Source of the DNA: Merismopedia glauca CCAP 1448/3
GTDB taxonomy: Bacteria > Cyanobacteriota > Cyanobacteriia > Cyanobacteriales > CCAP-1448
Direction of reading: 5' to 3'
Length of the DNA: 64,000 bases
Assembly (NCBI RefSeq): GCF_003003775.1
Contig: NZ_PVWJ01000002.1
Coordinates: 1-64,000, forward strand
Part shown: positions 56,412 to 64,000 of the stretch, one piece after another
Layout: the number at the start of each line of letters is the position of its first letter
How positions within the stretch are numbered: the stretch's first letter is position 1
The notes under the pieces: generated by a model
Told to the model about the DNA's origin: nothing
Database searches by the model: none
What the model saw: only the letters and a program-made list of their open reading frames with translations
Program-made: the position numbers and the translations under genes

Positions 56412-57896
56412 TTATGGTAGCCAGCGTGGATGGAAACCTGCTAGAGGTAGCTTTTCTGGTTGAACTGGTACTGTTGCTTGTAAATTAGCGGCATTAATTG
56501 GTAAAAACCAAAGCTGACTGGTAGATATAGCTTGTCCATCATTAGTTGTCAAAGCTCGATCGGGGGGAATTCCTGGAGTAGTGACTACTTGATCGAACAA
56601 AATCCCCAAACCATCAGGAGAAATGGTCATTTGAATATCTCTCTGTTGGGGAAGCAGGAGTAAAGGTTTGAGTTTAGGGTTTTCGAGGTCAATTGCCGCT
56701 AAATATGGCTGTTCTTGATATTGATCTTCTTCTTGCTCCCCCTTTATCTGTTGTAAGTCCGTTAATAAAGCGTAAACACTGGTGCCTGTAGGATCGAACT
56801 TCGCATCTAAGACAGAACCACTCGTGCGGGCAATTTCTTTTTGCACCCCTTGATTATTAACGTAATACAGCGATTTGGTGTAATCAGTATTAAACTTTAC
56901 CATCGCCGCAGCGCCGCCATCTCTGGAGAAACTCAAGACAGTTCCAAATTTGGGGAGAAAGTCGAGGGCTTTTTCTCCTGGGTTGAGGGAGAGAATCGCT
57001 ACACCTTGTTCTTGGGCTATAGCCAAAGATACTCCATCAGGTGCCAGAATAAAATCTCCTCCTGGTTGTCCTCCTAAAGATAAAGGAACTTGACCATCTC
57101 GCAGCACCCATAAGCCAAATTCGCTCAAATTACTGCGATTTAGCCGTTGTACAACAATAGTTTTGCCATCAGCCGAGAGATCGAATCTCAGATTTTGATA
57201 GGCTTGAGAGTCGAGAACTAGTTTGAGTTCGCCAAACTTGGAGTTGGAACCGGAGGCATTGAGTCCAGTCGTGACAGTGTATATTTGTTGATTAAAGGTT
57301 CCTGGTGGTCGATCTAGCAAAGGTTCAGCCGAAAACAAGATGCGATCGCCTTGCGGATAAAACTTAAAATCTGTCACCACTAGCTGTTCTGGGGTCAGAA
57401 TTAGTTTAGTCTTGCGGGTGAGGTTGTATAAAATTAGTCTGCCTTTTTCTGAAGCATCAACGCCAATATAAGCAAAAGCGCGATCGCGCACCTTAAAATT
57501 ACTTTTAAATGGCTTAATCGGATTCCCTTGGCGTTTCCCTTCCCCCCCAGCAAACTGTTGATAAGCTCGTTCTAATTTTACTTCGTATTCCTTCCCATAG
57601 CTAGGGGGTTTGATCAAGGTATAGACCATTTTTCGCCCCGTCCAGCTAATTTTTCCAGGTAGTAAAGGGTCGGTTTGTAAGTTAGATTCTACACTAGCCC
57701 TATCCATTGGACGGCTAAAAGTGAGGGTAAAAGCTGTATCTTCAGCCCCAATAGTTTGATTTTCCCAGCTAAATTCTTTGATTTTTGGGGAAGCATGGTC
57801 GCCTGTCCCAATTAAAATAGCAATGAATAGCAATAGCATCGCCATGAGAGCGATCGCTGTTTTATCTAAAGTTTGTAGTTTTTTCTGGTTAATCAC
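56412..57896 (-). CDS. Membrane-anchored beta-propeller protein with Ig-like domain
   Basis: A 494-residue protein starting with GTG at 57896. A membrane anchor is at about 13-30 (IALMAMLLLFIAILIG), an SbsA/Big_5 Ig-like domain at about 38-128 (AFTLTFSRPMDRASVESNL, GKEYEVKLERAYQ), then TolB/WD40-like repeats (about 135-490; DFKFYPQGDRILFSAEP, NLRFDLSADGKTIVVQR, SPDGLGILFDQ). Probably periplasmic, function unknown. No ribosome site is obvious for the GTG. Confidence 0.7.
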   Translation of the reverse strand: MINQKKLQTLDKTAIALMAMLLLFIAILIGTGDHASPKIKEFSWENQTIGAEDTAFTLTFSRPMDRASVESNLQTDPLLPGKISWTGRKMVYTLIKPPSYGKEYEVKLERAYQQFAGGEGKRQGNPIKPFKSNFKVRDRAFAYIGVDASEKGRLILYNLTRKTKLILTPEQLVVTDFKFYPQGDRILFSAEPLLDRPPGTFNQQIYTVTTGLNASGSNSKFGELKLVLDSQAYQNLRFDLSADGKTIVVQRLNRSNLSEFGLWVLRDGQVPLSLGGQPGGDFILAPDGVSLAIAQEQGVAILSLNPGEKALDFLPKFGTVLSFSRDGGAAAMVKFNTDYTKSLYYVNNQGVQKEIARTSGSVLDAKFDPTGTSVYALLTDLQQIKGEQEEDQYQEQPYLAAIDLENPKLKPLLLLPQQRDIQMTISPDGLGILFDQVVTTPGIPPDRALTTNDGQAISTSQLWFLPINAANLQATVPVQPEKLPLAGFHPRWLP

Positions 57897-58048
57897 CTGG
57901 AAGTAGGGTTAAGCAAGGAACGAAAATGTCAGTAGTTTAGTTTAACCCTGACTTCCCATTCTACTAAATTACGTGAGGGCTAATAGTTGCAATTCTAGTA
58001 TGAAAAAGCTGATACATTTCCCAATTCCTTATCCCCAATCACCAATAT

Positions 58049-58825
58049 TTAGTAATCATAGGGATTTTTCGGTTCAGGAATTTTGGTTAAAGAAGCCGCT
58101 TCAATTGTGAGTTGACGCTTATTATTGAGAGTTGCAGTTAACATTTTCCCTTGAACTTCTAGCCAACTATCAGAAGGATAAGCTTGACGATTTTGGGGAA
58201 GTTTGATGGGAATTCCGACAGGATAAACATCAGCCGCACAACAAGTAATTACGAAGCGAGACAGCATAATATATTCAGGAGGAAAGTCGGGTGGATGCAC
58301 TACAAATCCTTGGACTTTAGCTTTTTGTCCTTTATAGTCGTCTGGTTCGGGATTATTATCTAAAGTTCGCACCCAATCTATTAAAGAACGATCTTCAGGT
58401 TTTACAGATGCGCGAAAAGATTGGGCTTGGGTACGAGTAATAGTATTAGTGTCAGCAATCCCTCTTTGAATTGCTGTTTGGCTGGCAAAAACTTTGGGTG
58501 TTACTATTAATCCAACTATCGCAGTTGCTAATAATATAGCACTACTCAAGCCAGGAGGAAATAAAGTCATGTGTTGAACATTTGCGAGATATTTAGATGG
58601 TCTTTGTCGCTTTTGTTTGAGTAGTTCTGCCACCTTAATTGCACTGATACAGATTAAAAATACTCCGCTAACTACAGCTAACCCAAAATAATTGGGGTGA
58701 ATCAGTAAGACTAATTTATTAGTAAGCCAATATTTGAGTAATAAAATTCCCCAACCAGCGATCGCCAAAATATCTAATAATAGATGTAGCCGAAACTGAG
58801 AGCTACGAGAAGATTTAGCTGACAT
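58049..58825 (-). CDS. TIGR03943 family protein (DUF1980, YcgQ-like)
   Basis: A 258-residue membrane protein: helices at about 13-30, 43-60 and 88-108, then the DUF1980 soluble domain (VQGFVVHPPDFPPEYIMLSRFVITCCAADVYPVG) with paired Cys in the middle. It overlaps the upstream permease gene by 11 bases. Family knowledge: this protein is always paired with a DUF318 permease, as B. subtilis YcgQ with YcgR. Cargo is unknown. Confidence 0.85.
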   Translation of the reverse strand: MSAKSSRSSQFRLHLLLDILAIAGWGILLLKYWLTNKLVLLIHPNYFGLAVVSGVFLICISAIKVAELLKQKRQRPSKYLANVQHMTLFPPGLSSAILLATAIVGLIVTPKVFASQTAIQRGIADTNTITRTQAQSFRASVKPEDRSLIDWVRTLDNNPEPDDYKGQKAKVQGFVVHPPDFPPEYIMLSRFVITCCAADVYPVGIPIKLPQNRQAYPSDSWLEVQGKMLTATLNNKRQLTIEAASLTKIPEPKNPYDY

Positions 58826-59837
58826 ATAAATTGATAATTAAGGTGAAACTAAAGGTTAATAAAGCTGCCAATCCAAAAAAATAAAATACAGCTTTAGCCC
58901 GAAAGACTGATAACATCAAACCAATACCTTTAATATCAATCATTGGACCAAATACTAAAAATGCTAGTAAAGAACCACTAGTAAATACTGAGGCAAAAGA
59001 GAGGGCAAAAAAAGAATCTACAGTCGAACAAATAGAAATTGTTCCCGCTAATATTAACATTGCCAGAATCGAAGTGACGGGATCTTGTCCCAAATTAACA
59101 ATTAAATCTCGCGGGGTAAACACTTGAAAGATTGTGGCGATCGCACTGCCAATTACTAAGACTCCCCCTAGTTCTCTTAGTTCTTGAACTGTGTTATCTA
59201 ATAGTAAATGTAACTTGTCTTTAAGCGGTTTTTTTACTTCCCAAGAATTACCACTTCCGGCGACAAAACTATTTGGCATTGGGAAGACTTGACCGCCTTC
59301 TCCTAAGATAAAAGTTCCCGATCGTAAAAGTGGATGTACATCGCTACTTTCAAAAGCTGAATCTAGTTTTACATGAGGTAAACCAGCCGCCACCGCAGGT
59401 TGTAAAATTGGACGTGGATCTAATTGACGACCAAAAACCCACCCAATAATTGTGGCAATTAACAAAGAAAATATCACCCGCAACCAGACAATTTCTGGTT
59501 GATCTCGAAATGCCGTCCAAGTTGACCAAATCACAATTGGGTTAATAGTAGGTGCGGCTAAGAGAAACCCTACAGACACAGGAAGAGGTACTCCCTGCAT
59601 CAATAATCTTCTAGCTACAGGCACATTACCGCATTCGCACACAGGAAATAAAAAGCCAATACAACTACCTACTAATGCCCCTAAAATAGGTTGACGGGGC
59701 ATATGTTTAATCAGCCATCCTTCATCAATAAATACTAATAATAAACCAGAAAATAATACTCCCAAGATCAAAAATGGGATCGCCTCGACTAAGAGACTAA
59801 AAAATAAGGTGAAAGCACTGTTAAACTGTTCATTCAT
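58815..59837 (-). CDS. Permease, DUF318/UPF0718 family (YcgR-like)
   Basis: A 340-residue integral membrane protein with two sets of helices around a soluble loop (about 160-215). The conserved FPVCECGNVPVARRL near 62-76 and GTISICSTVDSFFALSFA near 272 are the hallmark motifs. Partner of the TIGR03943 protein downstream (11-base overlap, coupled translation). Proposed transport of a metal or small thiol compound is not proven. Confidence 0.85.
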   Translation of the reverse strand: MNEQFNSAFTLFFSLLVEAIPFLILGVLFSGLLLVFIDEGWLIKHMPRQPILGALVGSCIGFLFPVCECGNVPVARRLLMQGVPLPVSVGFLLAAPTINPIVIWSTWTAFRDQPEIVWLRVIFSLLIATIIGWVFGRQLDPRPILQPAVAAGLPHVKLDSAFESSDVHPLLRSGTFILGEGGQVFPMPNSFVAGSGNSWEVKKPLKDKLHLLLDNTVQELRELGGVLVIGSAIATIFQVFTPRDLIVNLGQDPVTSILAMLILAGTISICSTVDSFFALSFASVFTSGSLLAFLVFGPMIDIKGIGLMLSVFRAKAVFYFFGLAALLTFSFTLIINLYVS

Positions 59838-59901
59838 GCTAGGAGTTTATCACTGGAGTTGAGACTAAATCAAAACAAAGTGGTTAGCTATATAGAGGTG
59901 A

Positions 59902-60036
59902 CTACTTTTTAGTCAATACTTGTTCCTGATAGTTGCGCCGGATGGCTACGACTCTGGCGATTTCGATAGCATGGTTAATAAGTAGGTAGTCAAAATTATG
60001 GGTATAGATCTGCACTAGTTCCCAATTATCCCAATT
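59902..60036 (-). pseudogene. C-terminal fragment of a former gene
   Basis: An open frame reading WELVQIYTHNFDYLLINHAI and EIARVVAIRRNYQEQVLTKK before TAG at 59902-59904. It has no start codon and its upstream end meets a TAAGTACCTGTGC/GAGTAAA-type repeat (about 60040-60116, inverted). The composition is protein-like, but I cannot name the family. Confidence 0.35.
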
Positions 60037-60039
60037 ACA

Positions 60040-60116
60040 TTAACTCCTTACTCTTTACCCTTTACTTTTTACTCCTTACTCAGCCAAATCTTACATTAAT
60101 TTTGCACAGGTACTTA
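60040..60116 (-). repeat. Dispersed repeat with heptamer tail, inverted copy
   Basis: Read on the minus strand it begins TTAAGTACCTGTGCAAAATT and continues into GAGTAAGGAGTAAAAAGTAA-type short repeats, like the copy at 20847 and the start of the 54-bp repeats. Confidence 0.85.
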
Positions 60117-60163
60117 ACTCTTCTGGCAGCTTAGTCAGAGCCTATCTTAATTTTGACATTCTC

Positions 60164-60814
60164 TTAACGCCGACGATCTTGTAGTTTGCGATATACAGCT
60201 TTTAAATCTACTTGGTGATGAGCCAAAGCTACTAGGGTATGATAGAACAGATCTGCGACTTCACCAGCGATCGCTTCTGGATCGTCATCTTTACACGCCA
60301 TGACGACTTCGGCTGACTCTTCCCCAATTTTTTTGAGGATTTTGTTGTCTCCGCCAGCTAAAAGTTTACAAGTATAGGAACTTTCGTTGGGATTGTCGCG
60401 CCGTTCTATAATAGTCGCAAACAGTTCTGATAAAGTATCGGCTGGTGGATGGGCTTTTATGCCATCAACGCGGTGAAAACAACTACGTTCCCCCGTATGG
60501 CAAGCAATATCTCCGATTTGTTCCACACCGATAAGCAAAGCATCACTATCGCAATCATAGCGGAGCGATCGCACTTTCTGGATATGTCCTGATGTCTCCC
60601 CTTTATGCCAAAACTCCTGGCGCGATCGACTCCAAAACCAAGTTTCACCAGTTTCTAGAGTTTTTTGCAGGGATTCCCGATTCATCCAAGCCAACATTAA
60701 GACTGTTGCATCCAAATAATCCTGGATAATGGCTGCGACTAATCCTTGCTCGTTGTAGCGAATTTTGTCAAGGGGAATTGCTTGGGTATGGTTCTGGATT
60801 TGAGGAACTGACAT
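60164..60814 (-). CDS. hisIE: Bifunctional phosphoribosyl-AMP cyclohydrolase / phosphoribosyl-ATP pyrophosphatase
   Basis: A 216-residue fusion of HisI and HisE, steps two and three of histidine synthesis. HisI part (1-115): [31 protein letters not shown] and the zinc/magnesium site [21 protein letters not shown] with CF following. HisE part (about 122-213): [22 protein letters not shown] and the EVADLFYH helix. Single gene; hisD lies far away. Confidence 0.95.
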   Translation of the reverse strand: MSVPQIQNHTQAIPLDKIRYNEQGLVAAIIQDYLDATVLMLAWMNRESLQKTLETGETWFWSRSRQEFWHKGETSGHIQKVRSLRYDCDSDALLIGVEQIGDIACHTGERSCFHRVDGIKAHPPADTLSELFATIIERRDNPNESSYTCKLLAGGDNKILKKIGEESAEVVMACKDDDPEAIAGEVADLFYHTLVALAHHQVDLKAVYRKLQDRRR

Positions 60815-61117
60815 AAAATTTAAATGATGGCTAAAGAGCTAGTGAATACTCTCTAGTGAAAAGCGATCGATTTGCCACATAATAACTTAACAGAAATCCT
60901 TTGCTATTTATTGCTAGCTAGCCTCCCCAAAAACTCTGTAATTCAGGTGAGGTTAGAGAAACAGCATTTCTGTGTTACAAAATGTATCCCAAATTTTTCT
61001 GATTCAACATCACTGTACCTCTGCTATATCTATAAAGAATGAGGTTTTGGGAATAGTCCACCAAAAGTCAACTTCTGAATCTACAGTTTCCCAATTACCA
61101 AGGAAAGGAGAAATCTT
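60815..61117 (+). promoter_or_regulatory. Leader of hemL
   Basis: About 300 bases between divergent hisIE and hemL. No gene or clear repeat. AGGAAAGGAG at 61101-61110 is a strong ribosome site that fixes the TTG start of hemL. Confidence 0.5.
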
Positions 61118-62419
61118 TTGATTAGTACACCAACTTTGAAAACAACTAAATCGCAAGAAATTTTTACAGCCGCGCAGAAACTCATGCCAGGAGGCGTTAG
61201 TTCTCCAGTGCGTGCCTTCAAATCTGTAGGCGGACAACCTATTGTATTCGATCGCGTCAAGGGCGCTTATGTTTGGGATATCGATGAAAATCAGTATATT
61301 GATTATGTCGGTACTTGGGGGCCAGCTATTTGTGGTCATGCCCATCCAGAAGTCATTGCGGCTTTACATTCAGCTTTAGAAAAAGGAACGAGTTTTGGCG
61401 CACCTTGCGTTTTAGAGAATGTGTTGGCAGAAATGGTGATTGATGCCGTTCCTAGTATTGAAATGGTGCGGTTTGTCAATTCTGGTACTGAAGCTTGTAT
61501 GTCTGTTCTGCGCTTGATGCGTGCCTTCACTGGGAGAGAAAAACTGATCAAGTTTGAAGGCTGCTATCACGGTCATGCTGATATGTTCTTAGTTAAAGCT
61601 GGTTCTGGAGTAGCTACTTTAGGTTTACCAGATTCTCCTGGAGTGCCCAAAGCGACTACTACTGCTACTTTAACGGCTCCTTACAACGATTTGGAAGCTG
61701 TAAAAGCTCTATTTGCCGAAAATCCCGACCAGATTGCCGGAGTCATCCTGGAACCAGTAGTCGGTAATGCAGGGTTTATTCCCCCCGATGCTGGCTTTTT
61801 AGAAGGATTAAGGGAACTAACGCAAGAAAATGGCGCTTTGCTAGTCTTTGATGAAGTAATGACAGGCTTCCGCATTGCTTATGGTGGCGCTCAAGCAAAA
61901 TTTGGCATAACACCCGATTTAACCACTTTAGGGAAGGTAATTGGTGGTGGTTTACCCGTAGGTGCTTATGGTGGACGCAAAGATATTATGTCGATGGTTG
62001 CTCCCGCAGGGCCAATGTATCAAGCTGGAACTCTTTCTGGTAACCCATTAGCCATGACAGCCGGAATTAAAACCCTAGAATTGCTAGGGAAACCAGGCGC
62101 TTACGAACAGCTAGATAAAATCACCAAAAAACTATCTGAGGGATTATTACAAATAGCAAAAGAAACTGGTCATGCTGCCTGTGGCGGTCAAATTAGCGGA
62201 ATGTTTGGCTTATTCTTCACCGAAGGTCCCGTTCATAACTATGAAGATGCCAAGAAGTCGGATCTGAATAAATTTAGCCGCTTCCACAGAGGGATGTTAG
62301 AAAAAGGGATATATCTAGCACCTTCTCAATTTGAAGCTGGATTTACCTCTTTAGCGCATACAGAAGCAGATATCGACCAAACTTTGGCAGCAGCGCGGGA
62401 AGTAATGTCAAGTTTGTAG
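61118..62419 (+). CDS. hemL: Glutamate-1-semialdehyde 2,1-aminomutase
   Basis: A 433-residue PLP enzyme that makes 5-aminolevulinate from glutamate semialdehyde (C5 pathway to haem and chlorophyll). The PLP lysine is Lys273 in [36 protein letters not shown] and FDEVMTGFR bind the cofactor. Starts at TTG 61118, seven bases after AGGAAAGGAG; no ATG lies in the usual position. Confidence 0.97.
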   Translation: MISTPTLKTTKSQEIFTAAQKLMPGGVSSPVRAFKSVGGQPIVFDRVKGAYVWDIDENQYIDYVGTWGPAICGHAHPEVIAALHSALEKGTSFGAPCVLENVLAEMVIDAVPSIEMVRFVNSGTEACMSVLRLMRAFTGREKLIKFEGCYHGHADMFLVKAGSGVATLGLPDSPGVPKATTTATLTAPYNDLEAVKALFAENPDQIAGVILEPVVGNAGFIPPDAGFLEGLRELTQENGALLVFDEVMTGFRIAYGGAQAKFGITPDLTTLGKVIGGGLPVGAYGGRKDIMSMVAPAGPMYQAGTLSGNPLAMTAGIKTLELLGKPGAYEQLDKITKKLSEGLLQIAKETGHAACGGQISGMFGLFFTEGPVHNYEDAKKSDLNKFSRFHRGMLEKGIYLAPSQFEAGFTSLAHTEADIDQTLAAAREVMSSL

Positions 62420-62463
62420 CTAAGCTCAAACGCATCTAATATTGATATTTAAATTGATTCAAA

Positions 62464-62523
62464 CTCTTGTGGGGTAGGCATCCTGCCTGCCCCAATTATC
62501 AACTTTAGATGCGGAACAACTTA
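62464..62523 (-). repeat. 60-bp dispersed repeat, copy 2
   Basis: Reverse complement of the repeat at 7925-7984 with few mismatches. Contains the hairpin GGGTAGGCATCCTGCCTGCCCC, which sits between the convergent hemL and Rieske genes and may help terminate both. Confidence 0.9.
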
Positions 62524-62566
62524 ATACCCTGTAGGACAACCGAGACGGCTATTCCAGCAGAATTTT

Positions 62567-63019
62567 TTAAGAAACTTTGACTAATACTGCGTTACCTTCA
62601 ATCTTAGCTTCGTATTTGGGTAAAGGTTGAGTAGCAGGGCCATTAGTTACTTTGCCATCAGCCGCAAATCTAGAATTGTGACAAGGGCAAACAAAGGATT
62701 TAATATCTCCTTGCCAAGCTACAGTACACTGCTTGTGAGGACAAGTTGGATTAACTGCCAGCAATTTTTTACTATCCTCTGGACTGCGAACCACTAAAAC
62801 TGGTTGTTTAGCTGCCTGTTTATTTAATATTTGCCCCTCACCGCTATCTAATTGAGAAACTGCACCGACGGAGGTAAATCCATCGCTTCGAGGGGTAGCA
62901 CTAGAGTTCTGTGCTGTGGTAGAGGTTGGCTCATTTGGTGAACAAGCAGCCAAAGCTATCGGAAAGTAACTCGCCAGACAACCCACGCCAAACCATTGGC
63001 AAAATTCACGGCGTTGCAT
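62567..63019 (-). CDS. Rieske [2Fe-2S] protein with lipoprotein/Tat-like leader
   Basis: A 150-residue exported protein. The leader MQRREFCQWF...LASYFPIALAAC has RR and a lipobox-like LAAC (Cys26). The Rieske domain has box 1 CPHKQC (Cys93, His95, Cys98) and box 2 CPCHNSRF (Cys111, Cys113, His114), all ligands and the disulphide pair present. Too short and unlike PetC, so an accessory Rieske protein. I start at ATG 63017-63019; a TTG five codons earlier is in frame. Confidence 0.88.
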   Translation of the reverse strand: MQRREFCQWFGVGCLASYFPIALAACSPNEPTSTTAQNSSATPRSDGFTSVGAVSQLDSGEGQILNKQAAKQPVLVVRSPEDSKKLLAVNPTCPHKQCTVAWQGDIKSFVCPCHNSRFAADGKVTNGPATQPLPKYEAKIEGNAVLVKVS

Positions 63020-63123
63020 TTTAGTAGTCCTCAAATCTGACTAATTTTAAGATCGGCATTAGAAACCAGTTATAGCGTCCATACTGTAACTTTGTCACTT
63101 TGAATCTGCGTTAACAGTATCAG

Positions 63124-63210
63124 GACTTACGCACAACTAACGAAAAACCAACCATTTCAACCCCCGAAGATCCTCCTAAATCCCCCTTAAAAAGGGGACT
63201 TGCGTAAGTC
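63124..63210. mobile_element. 87-bp element with 10-base perfect terminal inverted repeats
   Basis: GACTTACGCA (63124-63133) and TGCGTAAGTC (63201-63210) enclose CCTCCTAAATCCCCCTTAA and AAAAAGGGGAC, itself a hairpin. It carries no gene. This sequence type is frequent in cyanobacterial genomes; non-autonomous element is an inference. Confidence 0.7.
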
Positions 63211-63334
63211 ATGAGTATACTTCTCTGCTCTGACCAATTTTAAAGATCGTAACCAGTAATTCTTTATTTGAGATGCGATAGACCAATTCTAAATGAGCCA
63301 CGGAATTAATTAGATCGCATCCCCCAGAGCATGG
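63209..63334 (-). pseudogene. Remnant of a RelE/ParE-like toxin gene
   Basis: An open frame ending at TGA (63209-63211) reads AHLELVYRISNKELLVTIFK then IGQSREVYS. This matches the C-terminal pattern of RelE/ParE-family toxins (Y-R-V-Y-R-I-x-x-x-x-L-x-V-x-V-x-x-I-G-x-R-x-x-V-Y). There is no start codon and the N-terminal two thirds are missing, so it is a decayed copy. The stop codon falls at the edge of the 87-bp element. Confidence 0.45.
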
Positions 63335-63692
63335 CGTATGGGAAATTTTGTGACAGCATTAGTTTAAGAGGTTAAATAAGTTAGGGCGATCGCCATTGAA
63401 TTTATTTATCGATTTTGGGTGATATATTCTTGTAATAATTAATAGTTATTTAGCTGATTTGCTGATTTGAATCGATAGCCAACCAAGCCAAATCCAGTGA
63501 CTGAAACAGATTGCAGTTACAGGTAAAAATCAAAATAATAGTTACACTAACAATTCACTACATAAACATCAAATTATTTTATCAAAATCTTCAGTTTTTC
63601 TAATACCTAGACTCAATTGACATTACCTGTTAAACTGCGAAAGATCTTTTTTTCAAAAACAGTCCTGCGATCGAGGAGCGGAGTTCACAACA
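63335..63692 (+). promoter_or_regulatory. Upstream region of the last gene
   Basis: About 360 AT-rich bases with one HIP1 octamer-like site (GGGCGATCGCC near 63387) and no gene. The promoter of the downstream secreted protein presumably lies here; CGAGGAGCGG is its ribosome site. Confidence 0.4.
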
Positions 63693-64000
63693 ATGCTAGA
63701 ATCTCTAAAACAGGCAAGGCAAGCCCTAACTTTATCAGGAATATTATTGGGTACAGTGTTAGTTAGCCCTCACCAGGCAACAGCTACAGTCTTGCAAATT
63801 GCACCAGATAATCTCGAAAGAATTCATTTAGAAACGGCCGGTTGGCAAACCTTAAGTACCAGATTTAAATACTTACCTTGGTCGGGATGTGAAGACGGTA
63901 AGTTCTGTGGAAAAGATTTAGTTGCACCCTTCAAAAGGTCTTATAAAGGGAATTATACTAAGTTAGCTGATGCTCAAGGCTATTATTGGGGAGAGTGCGT
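63693..64000 (+). CDS. Secreted protein, start only (partial)
   Basis: The first 102 codons of a gene that runs off the window. ATG at 63693 follows GAGGAG. Signal peptide: MLESLKQARQALTLSGILL then GTVLVSPHQATA, cleavage near 31. The mature part has paired Cys in SGCEDGKFCGKDL. No family recognised from this stretch. Confidence 0.7.
   Translation, partial: MLESLKQARQALTLSGILLGTVLVSPHQATATVLQIAPDNLERIHLETAGWQTLSTRFKYLPWSGCEDGKFCGKDLVAPFKRSYKGNYTKLADAQGYYWGEC

Overview
The window is chromosomal DNA of a cyanobacterium. The RNA polymerase gene is split into rpoC1 and rpoC2 in the order rpsT-tatD-rpoB-rpoC1-rpoC2. There is an ndhA-ndhI-ndhG-ndhE cluster, an SLH-domain outer-membrane porin, C5-pathway hemL, a GkiE-type Rpn/DUF4351 protein and a hormogonium-polysaccharide-type pseudopilin operon. 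The octamer GCGATCGC (HIP1) recurs throughout, inside and outside genes. Base composition is moderately AT-rich by eye. No rRNA, tRNA, CRISPR array or intact transposase was recognised. Genus cannot be assigned from what is visible.

Layout. 1-6.7 kb: a chemotaxis-type module (MCP, hybrid CheA with receiver domain, CheW) resembling cyanobacterial pil/tax/hmp phototaxis loci. 6.8-9.7 kb: an Rpn/DUF4351 protein with a perfect 12-bp minisatellite, then a Ser/Thr kinase-FHA gene interrupted by one in-frame stop. 9.9-18.5 kb: alanine racemase, HNH endonuclease, DHH phosphoesterase, SixA, aspartase/fumarase-family lyase, DUF362 protein and a DacB-type carboxypeptidase. 19-24.3 kb: porin, hexapeptide acyltransferase, small membrane protein, DUF29, PgeF, BirA. 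24.4-28.7 kb: one minus-strand operon of three pseudopilins plus a large HpsA-like protein. 29-34.4 kb: ferredoxin, cobyric acid synthase, peroxiredoxin Q, universal stress protein, HisD. 34.6-46.5 kb: S20, TatD and the RNA polymerase operon. 46.7-49.7 kb: citrate synthase and an orphan DndB-like DGQHR protein divergent from a small unknown gene. 50.3-53.2 kb: NDH-1 subunits. 53.3-64 kb: a coupled pair of small unknown genes, a secreted pilin-GH-like protein, a lone sugar ABC permease, a beta-propeller lipoprotein-like protein, a DUF1980/permease pair, HisIE, HemL, a Rieske protein and the start of a secreted protein.

Most genes are housekeeping and stand alone or in short operons. The unusual content is between genes: a family of 101-bp palindrome-cored elements with inverted termini (11827-11927, 47838-47938, half-copy at 18589), a four-hairpin array at 18643-18754, a 54-bp repeat copied exactly on both sides of the lyase/DUF362 pair, a 60-bp repeat present at both ends of the window in opposite orientation, an 87-bp terminal-inverted-repeat element, and heptamer arrays. 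Several of these touch genes: one supplies the stop codon of the DndB-like gene, another borders the remnant of a RelE/ParE-like toxin, and heptamer repeats give spurious upstream extensions of rpoC2, the DUF29 gene and cobQ, so I moved those starts inward.
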